Shown: in pieces, positions 36,554 through 44,890 of the stretch | Layout of the letters: the number at the start of each line of letters is the position of its first letter | Position numbering within the stretch: position 1 is the first letter of the stretch | Source: JBAXPV01 sp037132075 | GTDB lineage: Bacteria; Bacteroidota; Bacteroidia; Bacteroidales; CAIXZF01 | Length of the DNA: 64,000 bases | Direction: 5' to 3' | Assembly: GCA_037132075.1 (NCBI GenBank) | Contig: JBAXPV010000015.1 | Coordinates: 1 to 64,000, forward strand | Notes under the pieces: generated by a model | What the model saw: only the letters and a program-made list of their open reading frames with translations | Database searches by the model: none | What the model was told of the DNA's origin: nothing | Translations under genes and position numbers: made by a program

Positions 36554-36561
36554 CAAAATTA
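36554..36561 (-). promoter_or_regulatory. Candidate -7 element for the sigma factor gene
   Basis: Reads TAATTTTG on the minus strand, a match to TAnnTTTG, ending 8 bases before the ATG at 36545. The AT-rich context makes a chance match possible. Confidence 0.45.
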
Positions 36562-36661
36562 TTATATGTATTTAAATGGTTTTGAGAAAATTGACTGAAG
36601 CAGAAAAAACGGGTGCTGAAGCCTCTGATTTCAGGTTTGAAAACCTTAAGTTGATGAGATA

Positions 36662-37423
36662 TTATTCAACGTTCTCAAACCACTTTTTAAAAATAGTTGA
36701 TCTTTCTTTGCTCACATAGAGTGGGACTGGAAACGGAACTTTGACTGTCAGCAACAAACGACCATTAAAATGTGTCACCACTTCATCGATACAATCAAAT
36801 GCAAGCATCGCCTGGCGGTTTACCCTAAAAAAGTGAGTGGGATCTAATTGTTCCTGTAGATCCTCTAAAGTAAAATCGATGCAATATCTTTCATTGCTTT
36901 TCAGCATACCATAGACGATCCCCGCTTCAATAAAAAATATGGCAAAGGAGTCTACATTCAAAGGGATAAGTTTATCCTTATAATGGATCAGGAAATTGCG
37001 CCGATAGTTTTTTGGTATTAATTTTTCTGACCTCCATAAATCGCCAATAAAGATCCCGTTAGAGAGATGGTGCTTTTTAAACTTGACAATACTTTGCCGC
37101 AAAGATGCCAGGTCGATTGGTTTCAACAAATAGTCGATACTGTTGTGTTTAAAGGCTTTAATCGCATATTCATCAAAGGCTGTTGTAAATATTATCGGGC
37201 ATTCGACGATAATTTTTTCAAAAATCTCAAAGGACAAGCCGTCGGCAATCTGGATATCTTAAAAAATCAAATTTGGTAATTCATGTGAATTCAGCCATTG
37301 GATGCCTCCTTTAACGCTTTCGATCACTGTAACGACTTCAATATCCGGGTCAGCAATTCTGATTAGTGAAGTCAGATGACGGGATGCTGCATTTTCATCT
37401 TCAATGATGACACATTTAATCAT
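36662..37423 (-). pseudogene. LytTR response regulator interrupted by an in-frame stop
   Basis: Read from ATG 37423, the frame encodes MIKCVIIEDENAASRHL, a typical REC N-terminus, then reaches NLIF and a TAA at 37259-37261 (codon 55). It continues in the same frame with DIQIADGLSFEIFE and a complete LytTR DNA-binding domain ending at 36662. Family members have LDIQ-x-x-DG here, so one change of TTA (Leu) to TAA would explain the stop. The phosphoacceptor Asp lies immediately after the stop. The first 8 bases overlap the histidine kinase stop, as in intact LytS/LytR pairs. Internal restart (TTG at 37237) would give a 191-residue protein lacking the phosphoacceptor. Confidence 0.88.
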
Positions 37424-38471
37424 TGACCAAAATTAAAGGTAATTTAACCTGAAACAAGCCATCTGCTATGCTGATTTCAGTGGGTTCACCCATAATGATT
37501 CTGAATCTCTCATCCAGGTTTTGTAAGCCGGTTCCAATACTTTGTAAATTATTTTTCGGCTGGTACGAATTCTTAACGATTATTTGCTTATGATCTTCAA
37601 GCATTTCTATCCTGATCGTGAGTGGCTGCTCACTTGAAATGATGTTATGCTTCATGGTGTTTTCGACCAATTGCTGGAGACTCATTGGTGGAATAAGAAA
37701 TCGCTCAGGATGGTGAATTTCACTGTAATACAGTATGTTGTCCCCAAAACGAGTTTTCATTAATTGAATGTATGTCTCTGCCAGTTCCAATTCCCTGGTC
37801 AAGGGGATAAGGTCTTTGTTTTTCATCTCAAGGGAAGAACGGAGCAAGAAAGAAAGTTTGGTCAGGAACTCCTGGCTCTTGTCACGGTCAGTGTCAATCA
37901 GATAGCTCAGGGTGTTCAGTGCATTAAAAAAGAAATGCGGATTAAATTGGCTTCTCAGGAGTTCAACCTGGGAATTGAGATTTTTAATTTTTAGCTCTTC
38001 ATTTTCTATAAATATTTTTTTCCTCTGTACATCTATTTTAATAAAGTTGCTGAGTAAAATGGCTGCTATTGCGATCAGCGTTGCCCTCGCAACCACAGAA
38101 CCTATGATGCCATAAACATCAGGTACCCAAATGGTGGTGATTCCGGTCAGTAAAACAACAAAAGATACCGTTGACAGGATTACAATCAAAAAAGGTTTCC
38201 ATCCTAAAAACCAAACACCACTTTGTTTCCATTTATGTTTACTCAAGAGCCGAACCAGCACATAGACAAACAAAAATGACAAGGTGAGCTGTGTGAACAG
38301 ATCCGGAAAGCTTATGTGTGGGTGATGTTCATGCAATTCAGAATGAAAACGCATGTGTCGATCTTTATGATTCATTACATGGTTAAATGCAATATCTATG
38401 ATCGGATAATTGGCCAACAGACTTGTAATAACAGAAGCCCAAACGGTAAAGCGATTTTTATTTTTTTCCAT
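37416..38471 (-). CDS. LytS-type sensor histidine kinase
   Basis: A 351-residue inner-membrane kinase with four N-terminal transmembrane segments (about 8-165) and a short coiled linker. The His_kinase domain has the phosphoacceptor motif RSQFNPHFFFNALNTLSYL (about 205-223). The HATPase part follows (LQQLVENTMKHNI as N-box and GTGLQNLDERF as G-box). Overlap of its stop with the start of the LytTR gene by 8 bases shows they were translated as a pair. That partner is now broken by a stop codon, so the kinase may be orphaned. The TM region contains a His-rich loop (HMRFHSELHEHHPHISF) of unknown meaning. Confidence 0.9.
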   Translation of the reverse strand: MEKNKNRFTVWASVITSLLANYPIIDIAFNHVMNHKDRHMRFHSELHEHHPHISFPDLFTQLTLSFLFVYVLVRLLSKHKWKQSGVWFLGWKPFLIVILSTVSFVVLLTGITTIWVPDVYGIIGSVVARATLIAIAAILLSNFIKIDVQRKKIFIENEELKIKNLNSQVELLRSQFNPHFFFNALNTLSYLIDTDRDKSQEFLTKLSFLLRSSLEMKNKDLIPLTRELELAETYIQLMKTRFGDNILYYSEIHHPERFLIPPMSLQQLVENTMKHNIISSEQPLTIRIEMLEDHKQIIVKNSYQPKNNLQSIGTGLQNLDERFRIIMGEPTEISIADGLFQVKLPLILVND

Positions 38472-38489
38472 GTCGGATGTCGTACGCTA

Positions 38490-38497
38490 CAAATGTA
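38490..38497 (-). promoter_or_regulatory. -7 promoter element for the histidine kinase/response regulator pair
   Basis: Reads TACATTTG on the minus strand, a consensus match, 18 bases before the ATG at 38471. Confidence 0.65.
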
Positions 38498-38640
38498 AGA
38501 TTTGATCTTAAGCTCATGTTATAGACCAAAATTACAGCAAAAGGTTAAGTACGAAATGGAAATATTTGTAAATTATTTTTTTTGTAAGAAGGACAGTCAG
38601 CCTCCTGAAAAGATCGGCTATTTGACATTAATCTTACCTC

Positions 38641-40569
38641 TTATTTTACGACCACGAATTTCCCGGTCTTGCTGAAGCCATTGACTAATCCTCTAAAGAA
38701 ATAAACGCCAGAAGTCAAATTCGGAAGCGCAATTTTGTTTAAAGTATTGCCTCCTGATATGGCCTCTGTAAAATCATAAACGACTCTGCCTGTCTGATCC
38801 ATAATCTGAACCAAAATCTTTCCATCAGAAGGAGAAGAACACATGAGGTTCTGTGCGCCGGATTCTGACTCAACGAACATCTGGATATCCGGCTGCAGGT
38901 TTTGACCATTACTCAGCCACAGCGTTGCCGAAGGACTCAGCCAGGTGTTGCCAAATCCCGACAATTGGCTTCCGGTACACCCGCTCCTGGTTTTCATCTT
39001 ATACCACAGGGGAACAGCATTTCCATTGGCACCAATATGAATGTATTGAAATTGATTAACTGGTTTAACGCTATCCAGGTATTGCCAGGGCTCATTATAG
39101 CCTGTCTTGTAGTAGATGTCATAATGTTTAAACACCATCAGCGGGTCGGTCACGGGCGTCCATTTAACGGTAACATCACCGTTAGTTGCGTTTGTTGTGA
39201 CATTCCAGATCTGTGGTGCAGGAAGCTTGGGGTCTCTAATGACCAGCTTGACGGTCTTCATCGTAAATCCGGGTACCGCGCAGAAGTCATCTTTAAAATC
39301 AAAGACAAAATAATAATCAACCATATTGTCAAGATTTCCATTGCCAAAAGAGATGTGATTACATTCTGTCTGCCAGTTGAAGGTGGTAAAGAAGTTATAA
39401 GTTGCCGTGTCGGGCGGCGGCGGATTCAGCGTTGCGCAGGGTGGTTCGAGACATCCTGCAGTAGGGCTGATGAAGCCATTGCCAAACAGGGCTCCGCTTG
39501 CAGTGAAACTAATGGTTTGGGTATGGGAACTGTCATTGGTAAGGTTGTAATCCTTGGCATGAAGTGTAAAGGTTACCATTTCACCAGCATCTACAGTATC
39601 GGAATACATATCCCAGGTATTCTGCGGAAATGGGGCATAAAGAAAGGGCGGGGTATTGGCCTGGATCGCGCTGACCAGCACAACCTGCAATTCTCTTTGG
39701 ACCTGTGACACCAGGATCCCGTTTCTAAAGGCCTGGGCAACAAAATTTGTAACGAATGCTCCTGAGTTGTTTGACAGATAAGAAATCTGCCCTGTATAAG
39801 GATCGATTGTGGCAGCGATATTGGTGATATTCTGTGTGGCACTGGGCAAGGGACTCGTATAACTGTAACCCGGGCTAAAGGCAGTGATGGGTGTATTGAT
39901 GGCGCTATAGGGAGCGGCCCATTCAAAGTGAAGGGAATCGCCTTCAGGATCAAATGCATTTGAATTATAGGTAGTCTTGTATCCATTCACCATGACCGTA
40001 GGCGGTTTTTCGGCAAAACGCGGCGAGTTGTCAAAACAGGGATGCGCATTCGTGTTATTATAAGGAAACATATAGGTGCTCAGGCAAAAGGCAGGCAAGC
40101 CGACCAGGTTGGTTGAGGGATTGCGGGCACTGGAAACATAGGAAAAATACCAGCCGCTGACAGGCGGCACACCTGAAATTGAAACACCATTGGGATAGGT
40201 TTGATCACTGGTATAATGCCATTCTTCAACGGAGCCGGTGTTTGACAGAGCCGGGCTTGGTGTGCAGTTAAGATGAGGAAAGGACGGATTGATATTACAA
40301 TCAGGAGACAGATCCAACCGCCCTGCAATGGCATCCGGGTAAAGATTCAAGGTGATTGAGGAGATTCCAGTGGCATTTGTTGTCAAACTGATTGTATTCG
40401 GATAAGTGATGCCATGACATTCCCTGTAAACATTCATGATGAACCTGTAATTCCCGTTTGGCAGGCATTCAAACATAATTTCGCCGCCCATATAATGAGA
40501 AGCCATTGAAGCAATCGGGGACATCGAAATTGCCAACATGAGAAACAAAAACCATTTTTTTACACCCAT
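38641..40569 (-). CDS. T9SS-secreted surface protein with HYMGGEI-type N-terminal domain
   Basis: A 642-residue secreted protein. The signal peptide ends near SMASHYMGGEI; the SHYMGGEI start and YRECHGITYP are hallmarks of a domain frequent in large Bacteroidota surface proteins. The middle has Ig/cadherin-like beta segments (GDSLHFEWAAP near 215 and AGEMVTFTLHAKDYN near 330). A fibronectin-III-like part follows near 455-540 (DVTVKWTPVTDP). The C-terminus ends GLVNGFSKTGKFVVVK, a T9SS sorting-domain-like tail. It should reach the surface via T9SS. No enzymatic motif is seen; an adhesive role is inferred. It has its own TACCTTTG promoter element. Confidence 0.88.
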   Translation of the reverse strand: MGVKKWFLFLMLAISMSPIASMASHYMGGEIMFECLPNGNYRFIMNVYRECHGITYPNTISLTTNATGISSITLNLYPDAIAGRLDLSPDCNINPSFPHLNCTPSPALSNTGSVEEWHYTSDQTYPNGVSISGVPPVSGWYFSYVSSARNPSTNLVGLPAFCLSTYMFPYNNTNAHPCFDNSPRFAEKPPTVMVNGYKTTYNSNAFDPEGDSLHFEWAAPYSAINTPITAFSPGYSYTSPLPSATQNITNIAATIDPYTGQISYLSNNSGAFVTNFVAQAFRNGILVSQVQRELQVVLVSAIQANTPPFLYAPFPQNTWDMYSDTVDAGEMVTFTLHAKDYNLTNDSSHTQTISFTASGALFGNGFISPTAGCLEPPCATLNPPPPDTATYNFFTTFNWQTECNHISFGNGNLDNMVDYYFVFDFKDDFCAVPGFTMKTVKLVIRDPKLPAPQIWNVTTNATNGDVTVKWTPVTDPLMVFKHYDIYYKTGYNEPWQYLDSVKPVNQFQYIHIGANGNAVPLWYKMKTRSGCTGSQLSGFGNTWLSPSATLWLSNGQNLQPDIQMFVESESGAQNLMCSSPSDGKILVQIMDQTGRVVYDFTEAISGGNTLNKIALPNLTSGVYFFRGLVNGFSKTGKFVVVK

Positions 40570-40600
40570 CTTTTTGGATTATTTTTTTAAGTAATAGTAC

Positions 40601-40608
40601 CAAAGGTA
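40601..40608 (-). promoter_or_regulatory. -7 promoter element for the HYMGGEI surface protein gene
   Basis: Reads TACCTTTG on the minus strand, 31 bases before the ATG at 40569; a consensus match. Confidence 0.7.
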
Positions 40609-40706
40609 GACAATTCATTGGTTCTTTTCCCCCTGACACACATCGAACTATGATTTTGACTTGCAGATGTTTTTGGAATGAGATTGATTTACTAACATAT
40701 GTTTAT

Positions 40707-40714
40707 TAAATTTG
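40707..40714 (+). promoter_or_regulatory. -7 promoter element for the AraC regulator
   Basis: TAAATTTG, with TTG at 40684-40686 as -33 element 20 bases earlier, matches the Bacteroidota promoter layout. It lies 55 bases before ATG 40770. Confidence 0.65.
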
Positions 40715-40769
40715 CCCAAAGCAAGACGACAAAGGATTGCGTATTTTTTTAAGGAATTCAGATTACATT

Positions 40770-41963
40770 ATGCTTTTATATCTATCCTTAATCGGCATTT
40801 TCCTTTCATTGATTTTGATTTTTTTCAATGGCAGGAAGCTTAAGTCTAGCCTGTACCTGGGCTTTTTCTTCTTTCAGAAAAGTCTCTTTGGCATTACTCA
40901 TTATGCCATGGCGGAATCACAATCGGTCTTACTTGTTACTATTTTTGACACAAATTTTACCTTTCTCTCCTATCTCATTGGCCCGGCACTTTATTGGTAT
41001 GTCAGGAGTGTTTTAAACGACCGTTTCAGGCTTAAAAAGATAGATTTTTTGCATTTGATTCCTTCCCTGGTGCATTTAATAGCTGCCCTTCCCTTTATCT
41101 TTTCTGCTTATTCTTATAAAGTTGCCATCGCAGCAGAAGTAGTTAAAGACAGAAGTTTCTTAGGTATTCATAAATTCACCTTTTTGTCCGAGATATTCCC
41201 GATTTATGTTGTTTACTTAAGTCGTCCTATCCTTGTATTTGCCTATACACTCTGGTCGATTGGCTTGTTTATCCGCTTTTTGATAAGGAAACAAAATAAG
41301 ATGGTCTTCTCTCACCAGAACTTTATGACGAAATGGCTGAGCCTCTTTCTGTTATTCCAATTTATCCTGACTATAACATATCTGACCTCAACATTTAAGA
41401 CCTTTATCCAATATTCAGATGTGTTTTTAACCCTTAATATGTTACAAGTTCTTTCAGCGGTAGGTATGTGTGGCTTGTTGATATCGCCATTTTTCTTCCC
41501 CAGCATCTTATATGGATTACCCTTTGTCCCGGATTCTGTTAAAAAAACAGCAGAAAAAACGGAAGAAGTGCACCTGTCCCCGGATGAACTTAAAAGATAC
41601 ACACCAAATTTCGAAGCTGACTACCTATTGACCATAGAAAAAAAAACAAAATTTTGCATGCAGGAATTCCAGGCTTTTCTTCAGCCTGATTTGAATCTGA
41701 ACAAATTCTCCAAAATCATAGAACTTCCGGCGCACCATCTTGCCTATTATTTCAGGGAAGTCAGGAAACAATCGTTTAATGACTACTGTAACGAATGCCG
41801 CGTTGACTATGCCAAAAACCTGATTAAAGGAGGCAAAACAGGAGAACTCACACTTGAAGCTGTTGGCGCTTTATCCGGATTTACCAATCGAAGCACTTTT
41901 TTCAGGGCTTTTAAAAAAGCCGAAGGGGTCGCCCCCGGATCTTATCTCGCAAAAAGGAATTAA
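40770..41963 (+). CDS. Membrane-bound AraC-family transcriptional regulator
   Basis: A 397-residue protein with seven hydrophobic helices in the first about 245 residues and a cytoplasmic C-terminal AraC/XylS HTH domain (about 295-397: FSKIIELPAHHLAYYFREV, then LSGFTNRSTFFRAFKK and a GVAPGSY end). Such proteins sense a signal in or at the membrane and bind DNA directly. The frame is open to a TTG at 40737, but ATG 40770 starts directly in the first helix. A damaged paralogue lies 150 bases downstream, so this locus arose by tandem duplication. Target genes are unknown. Confidence 0.87.
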   Translation: MLLYLSLIGIFLSLILIFFNGRKLKSSLYLGFFFFQKSLFGITHYAMAESQSVLLVTIFDTNFTFLSYLIGPALYWYVRSVLNDRFRLKKIDFLHLIPSLVHLIAALPFIFSAYSYKVAIAAEVVKDRSFLGIHKFTFLSEIFPIYVVYLSRPILVFAYTLWSIGLFIRFLIRKQNKMVFSHQNFMTKWLSLFLLFQFILTITYLTSTFKTFIQYSDVFLTLNMLQVLSAVGMCGLLISPFFFPSILYGLPFVPDSVKKTAEKTEEVHLSPDELKRYTPNFEADYLLTIEKKTKFCMQEFQAFLQPDLNLNKFSKIIELPAHHLAYYFREVRKQSFNDYCNECRVDYAKNLIKGGKTGELTLEAVGALSGFTNRSTFFRAFKKAEGVAPGSYLAKRN

Positions 41964-42111
41964 AATCGATCACTCGTTGAACAACTTTGTAGCATTTTTG
42001 GAATCTGACACAAAGTTTTCCCTTTATTATTTTTAGCGATCATTTCAAGTTACATCTTTGCTGACGTATACCGACGCAGAATTTTTTACAGCTGTTTAGT
42101 GTCGGTGTGCA

Positions 42112-42654
42112 ATGAATCTGTTTTGGTTGAATAAAGCCAATATTGACACCAATGTTACTCTTTTTATCGCTTCTCTTCCCTATATTTTTTCTTCCTATTC
42201 TTTTAAAGTTGAGATCGCAACAGCTATTGTTAAAGACTTAAGTTTTATGGGAACGTATAAATTCACTTTTTTATCTGAGATATTTCCCATTCCCCTGGTT
42301 TACCTGAGCCGTCCCATCCTGGCATTGGCATATACACTTTGATCGATCGTATTGTTTATCAGTTATTTACTGCGGCGAGAAAACCGCTTTGTACTCTCAG
42401 GACAGATTTTTATGATGAAATGGCTTATAGTTTTTCTCTGTTTCCAACTGATGCTGATGGTAAGTCATCTGTTTTTGATATTCGAAACCTTTGAACAAGC
42501 TTCCGACGTGCTTTTTACCATCAATGCTTTTCAGATTTTTTCTGCGCTGGGGATGATCGGACTGTTATGCTCTCCATTTTTCTTTCCCGGTATTTTATAT
42601 GGTTTACCGCGTATTCCACCTAATTTTTTAAAAAAGCGAAATACAGTGGCGTGA
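42112..42654 (+). pseudogene. Decayed tandem paralogue of the membrane AraC regulator
   Basis: From about 42148 the frame aligns throughout with residues of the intact AraC regulator at 40770-41963: SLPYIFSSYSFKVEIA corresponds to ALPFIFSAYSYKVAIA, and KFTFLSEIFPI is identical. It lacks the first two helices. A TGA at 42340-42342 replaces the Trp codon found in the intact copy (TLWSI against TL-stop-SI), and the same frame then continues to 42654. Everything after GILYGLPRIPP, including the HTH domain, is missing. It is therefore a triply damaged duplicate and cannot work as a regulator. Confidence 0.92.
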
Positions 42655-42808
42655 TATTATTTGGGATAGGAACTTTGAAAATAGCAGAGAGCCACATCCT
42701 AAAAACTGTAAAACCTTGTAGCAATTTTCAAATTTGCTACAAACTTGGGCTGCCGAATTTTCTTTTTTAAGATGGCCAGAACCATCTTTGCAAAAGAAGG
42801 ACTAATTT

Positions 42809-43020
42809 GTGTTAACAGGTAAAGATGCTGAAGCAAGAAAGAATAAAAATACTGTTAATGATGATGACAGACAAGTAATGGAGGTGCTGAACAAGCTCTT
42901 CCGGGAGTCTGAATTTGTATCATTTGAAGCCAACAACTCGCGGCAGATGCCCTGGGAATCCATCGTGATGCGCTGAGCCGGAAAATAAAGAAATACCAGA
43001 TTCCAGTTGATAAACTATAA
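42809..43020 (+). pseudogene. Frameshifted remnant ending in a Fis-like HTH
   Basis: From GTG 42809 one frame reads VMEVLNKLFRESEFVSFEAN and runs on to NNSRQMPW. Near 42940-42950 the likely continuation moves to another frame, reading ADALGIHRDALSRKIKKYQI and stopping at 43018-43020. The latter resembles the C-terminal Fis-type helix-turn-helix of sigma-54-dependent regulators and related proteins. The two parts together look like a protein C-terminus with one frameshift. No upstream body (AAA+ or other) is present. The family call is tentative; the frameshift and the HTH pattern are what I see. Confidence 0.55.
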
Positions 43021-43083
43021 AAAAAGTTTTTCACAACGGGAGCGTGAAAATAAGAATACTCATATATTTCGAAAATCTGCATT

Positions 43084-43572
43084 ATGAAAACAACTTACCA
43101 AAGATCCGGGCCCAACAAACCACAGGCAAGTTCAGGAAAGAAAAATGCCAGCATACTTTGGCTCATATTCGTATTTGTTCTACTCTTTAGTAGCAGGGTA
43201 AATGCGCAAACCAATGCCACTGGAAGTTATGTTACTATTGGTTCACAAACAGCGGCGACCTATCAGCCACCAAGCCTAACGGCGACTACCAGTTATCAGA
43301 GAAGGAGGGTTTCTACACTTAATGGTAATGTTTGTTATTCGGCTTATACTACGGCAATAACAATTACTGTCGACCAGCCCTCCTACGCTCCCACGGCGCC
43401 AGTGGTATCCTCCTTATCGGCAAATGGCTCCAACATCAAATGGTATTCGGCAGCCAGTGGTGGTACTTTATATACCGGGACCGAATCACTGGTGCATGGC
43501 CAGACCTATTATGCCACCCAAACTGTAAATTGCAGGGAAAGTGCTACGAGGTTGAATGTGAGTAAGCCATAA
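43084..43572 (+). CDS. Truncated Ig-like surface-protein fragment
   Basis: A 162-residue frame starting with a signal-anchor (ILWLIFVFVLLFSSRVNAQ, about 22-41). The next part, TYQPPSLTATTSYQRRRVS, is the second half of an Ig-like repeat common in giant Bacteroidota adhesins. A second near-complete repeat follows (NIKWYSAASGGTLYTGTESL, GQTYYATQTVNCRESATRLNV). Intact proteins of this type have many repeats and a C-terminal sorting domain; both are missing, and the signal peptide joins directly to the middle of a repeat. I read it as an internally deleted remnant that may still be translated. It lies among other broken genes. Confidence 0.6.
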   Translation: MKTTYQRSGPNKPQASSGKKNASILWLIFVFVLLFSSRVNAQTNATGSYVTIGSQTAATYQPPSLTATTSYQRRRVSTLNGNVCYSAYTTAITITVDQPSYAPTAPVVSSLSANGSNIKWYSAASGGTLYTGTESLVHGQTYYATQTVNCRESATRLNVSKP

Positions 43573-43613
43573 CGATGGGGTAATTACAGGTCTGATCCAC
43601 GGGGCAAGTCCTT

Positions 43614-43913
43614 TTTTATGAGTTAGCGAAAATGAGCCATGCGAAAGGAAACTTGGAAGATGTCCCCCCTTACTGGACATCTGGAAATGAAGCGGAAGTT
43701 GACTTCATCGTTCAATCCGGCAATGACATTATCCCCATTGAAGTGAAGAGAACGTTAAAAGCCGAAGTTTAACGCTATTTCATCAGAAATTTCAAGCCCG
43801 ATTGAGAATTCGCTACTCACTTAAAAATTTGCAATACAGAGACGGCATTTTGAATATTCCACTTTTCCTTTCAGACTTTACCAAAGTACTGATTCTAATG
43901 GTTAAACATTGAC
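43614..43913 (+). pseudogene. C-terminal remnant of an AAA/DUF4143 protein
   Basis: The frame from 43614 reads FYELAKMSHAKGNLEDVPPY, then WTSGNEAEVDFIVQSGNDII and PIEVKRTLKAEV before a TAA. The WTSxxxxEVDF and PIEVK motifs are the signature of the DUF4143 (PD-(D/E)XK-like) C-terminal domain of Bacteroidota AAA ATPases. After the stop, another frame gives RIRYSLKNLQYRDGILNIPL and FLSDF, the usual last strand and helix of that domain. So the C-terminus is present but frameshifted, and the AAA part is absent. Confidence 0.8.
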
Positions 43914-44044
43914 GGGGACGAATCCCGTGGCATACCATGGACCTATATATGCGCTAATTCCGAATTTAAATTTCAGAATCAGAGCCTGTCGCAAGTGGAT
44001 GTTTTTTATACCTTTACCTTCACTAAGCAGTAAAACCACATCTT

Positions 44045-44878
44045 ATGAACTCAAAAGCACTTCTCTTAACAGTTTTCATGCTGATTCCTTTTCTTTTTGT
44101 CGAGGCACAGAGCAAAAAAGATATGGAGAAAGACCTTGCCAAAGCTAAGCTTGAAAAAGACTCATTGCAGAAAGTAATTAGCAAACTGTCTGCCAATATT
44201 GATTCCACTGGCAAAGTCATCGTGGCTAGAAAGAAGGTGGGTGATTCCATTCAAAAAGAAGTAAGCATCTACGAAGACATGTACAAGGTGCTGCTGGAAA
44301 AAGTGGTTAAATATAAATTTGCGCCTGACAAAATTAGCGGGATTATCGACTCCATCTGGCTTAAAAAAGATTCTCTGCAGATCATCACAAAAGCAAAATT
44401 TGTCGTTGCAAAAGATAGCCTTAGGAAATCAAATCTTGTAAAAGACAGCCTTACGATCGAGATCAGTCATCTCCATTATGTTGTGGCCCAATGCCTTGGA
44501 AAAGGTACTATCCCCATGATTCAGGCTCAACTTAACGGGACATGGACATTAAACTTCCAGTGGTATAAGATTGCTGAGGATTCATTGCAGAGTGGAATTA
44601 ATATACTCCCCTCCCCTGCTGATGTTCATGTTGCCATTCAGATCGTATTTATCGATGCCGAGATGGCTGAAGTAACTTTAAGCAGCGGGACTGCTGTTAA
44701 ATGCTTTTATAAAGTCAATTCTTTCAGCAATAGCAAGCCCTATTCGATTGATTTGAACAGGGGTTCTGACATCAATATCCGGCTTAACTGTAATCCAACA
44801 AACTACGGTGAATTACAGGTGTCTTACCGTAAAGGAAATGGATACTTCAGCGGATACATGCGGAAGATCACCAATTAA
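44045..44878 (+). CDS. Exported coiled-coil protein, unknown function
   Basis: A 277-residue protein with a signal peptide (LLLTVFMLIPFLFVEAQS). Residues about 22-150 are strongly charged and heptad-like (KKDMEKDLAKAKLEKDSLQK at the start), predicting a coiled coil with repeated KDSL words. Residues about 155-277 are beta-rich, starting QLNGTWTLNFQW, which resembles the first strand of a lipocalin-like barrel. No family is recognised. It is transcribed alone, convergent with the Cache-type lipoprotein gene. It is the first intact gene after the 42-44 kb degraded region. Confidence 0.7.
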   Translation: MNSKALLLTVFMLIPFLFVEAQSKKDMEKDLAKAKLEKDSLQKVISKLSANIDSTGKVIVARKKVGDSIQKEVSIYEDMYKVLLEKVVKYKFAPDKISGIIDSIWLKKDSLQIITKAKFVVAKDSLRKSNLVKDSLTIEISHLHYVVAQCLGKGTIPMIQAQLNGTWTLNFQWYKIAEDSLQSGINILPSPADVHVAIQIVFIDAEMAEVTLSSGTAVKCFYKVNSFSNSKPYSIDLNRGSDINIRLNCNPTNYGELQVSYRKGNGYFSGYMRKITN

Positions 44879-44890
44879 TAAAAAGGAAAT

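Noticed and set aside
38902..39708. 268-codon frame antisense to the HYMGGEI surface-protein gene
   Set aside because: The minus-strand reading has a signal peptide, known domain motifs and a T9SS tail; the antisense frame has no recognisable features.
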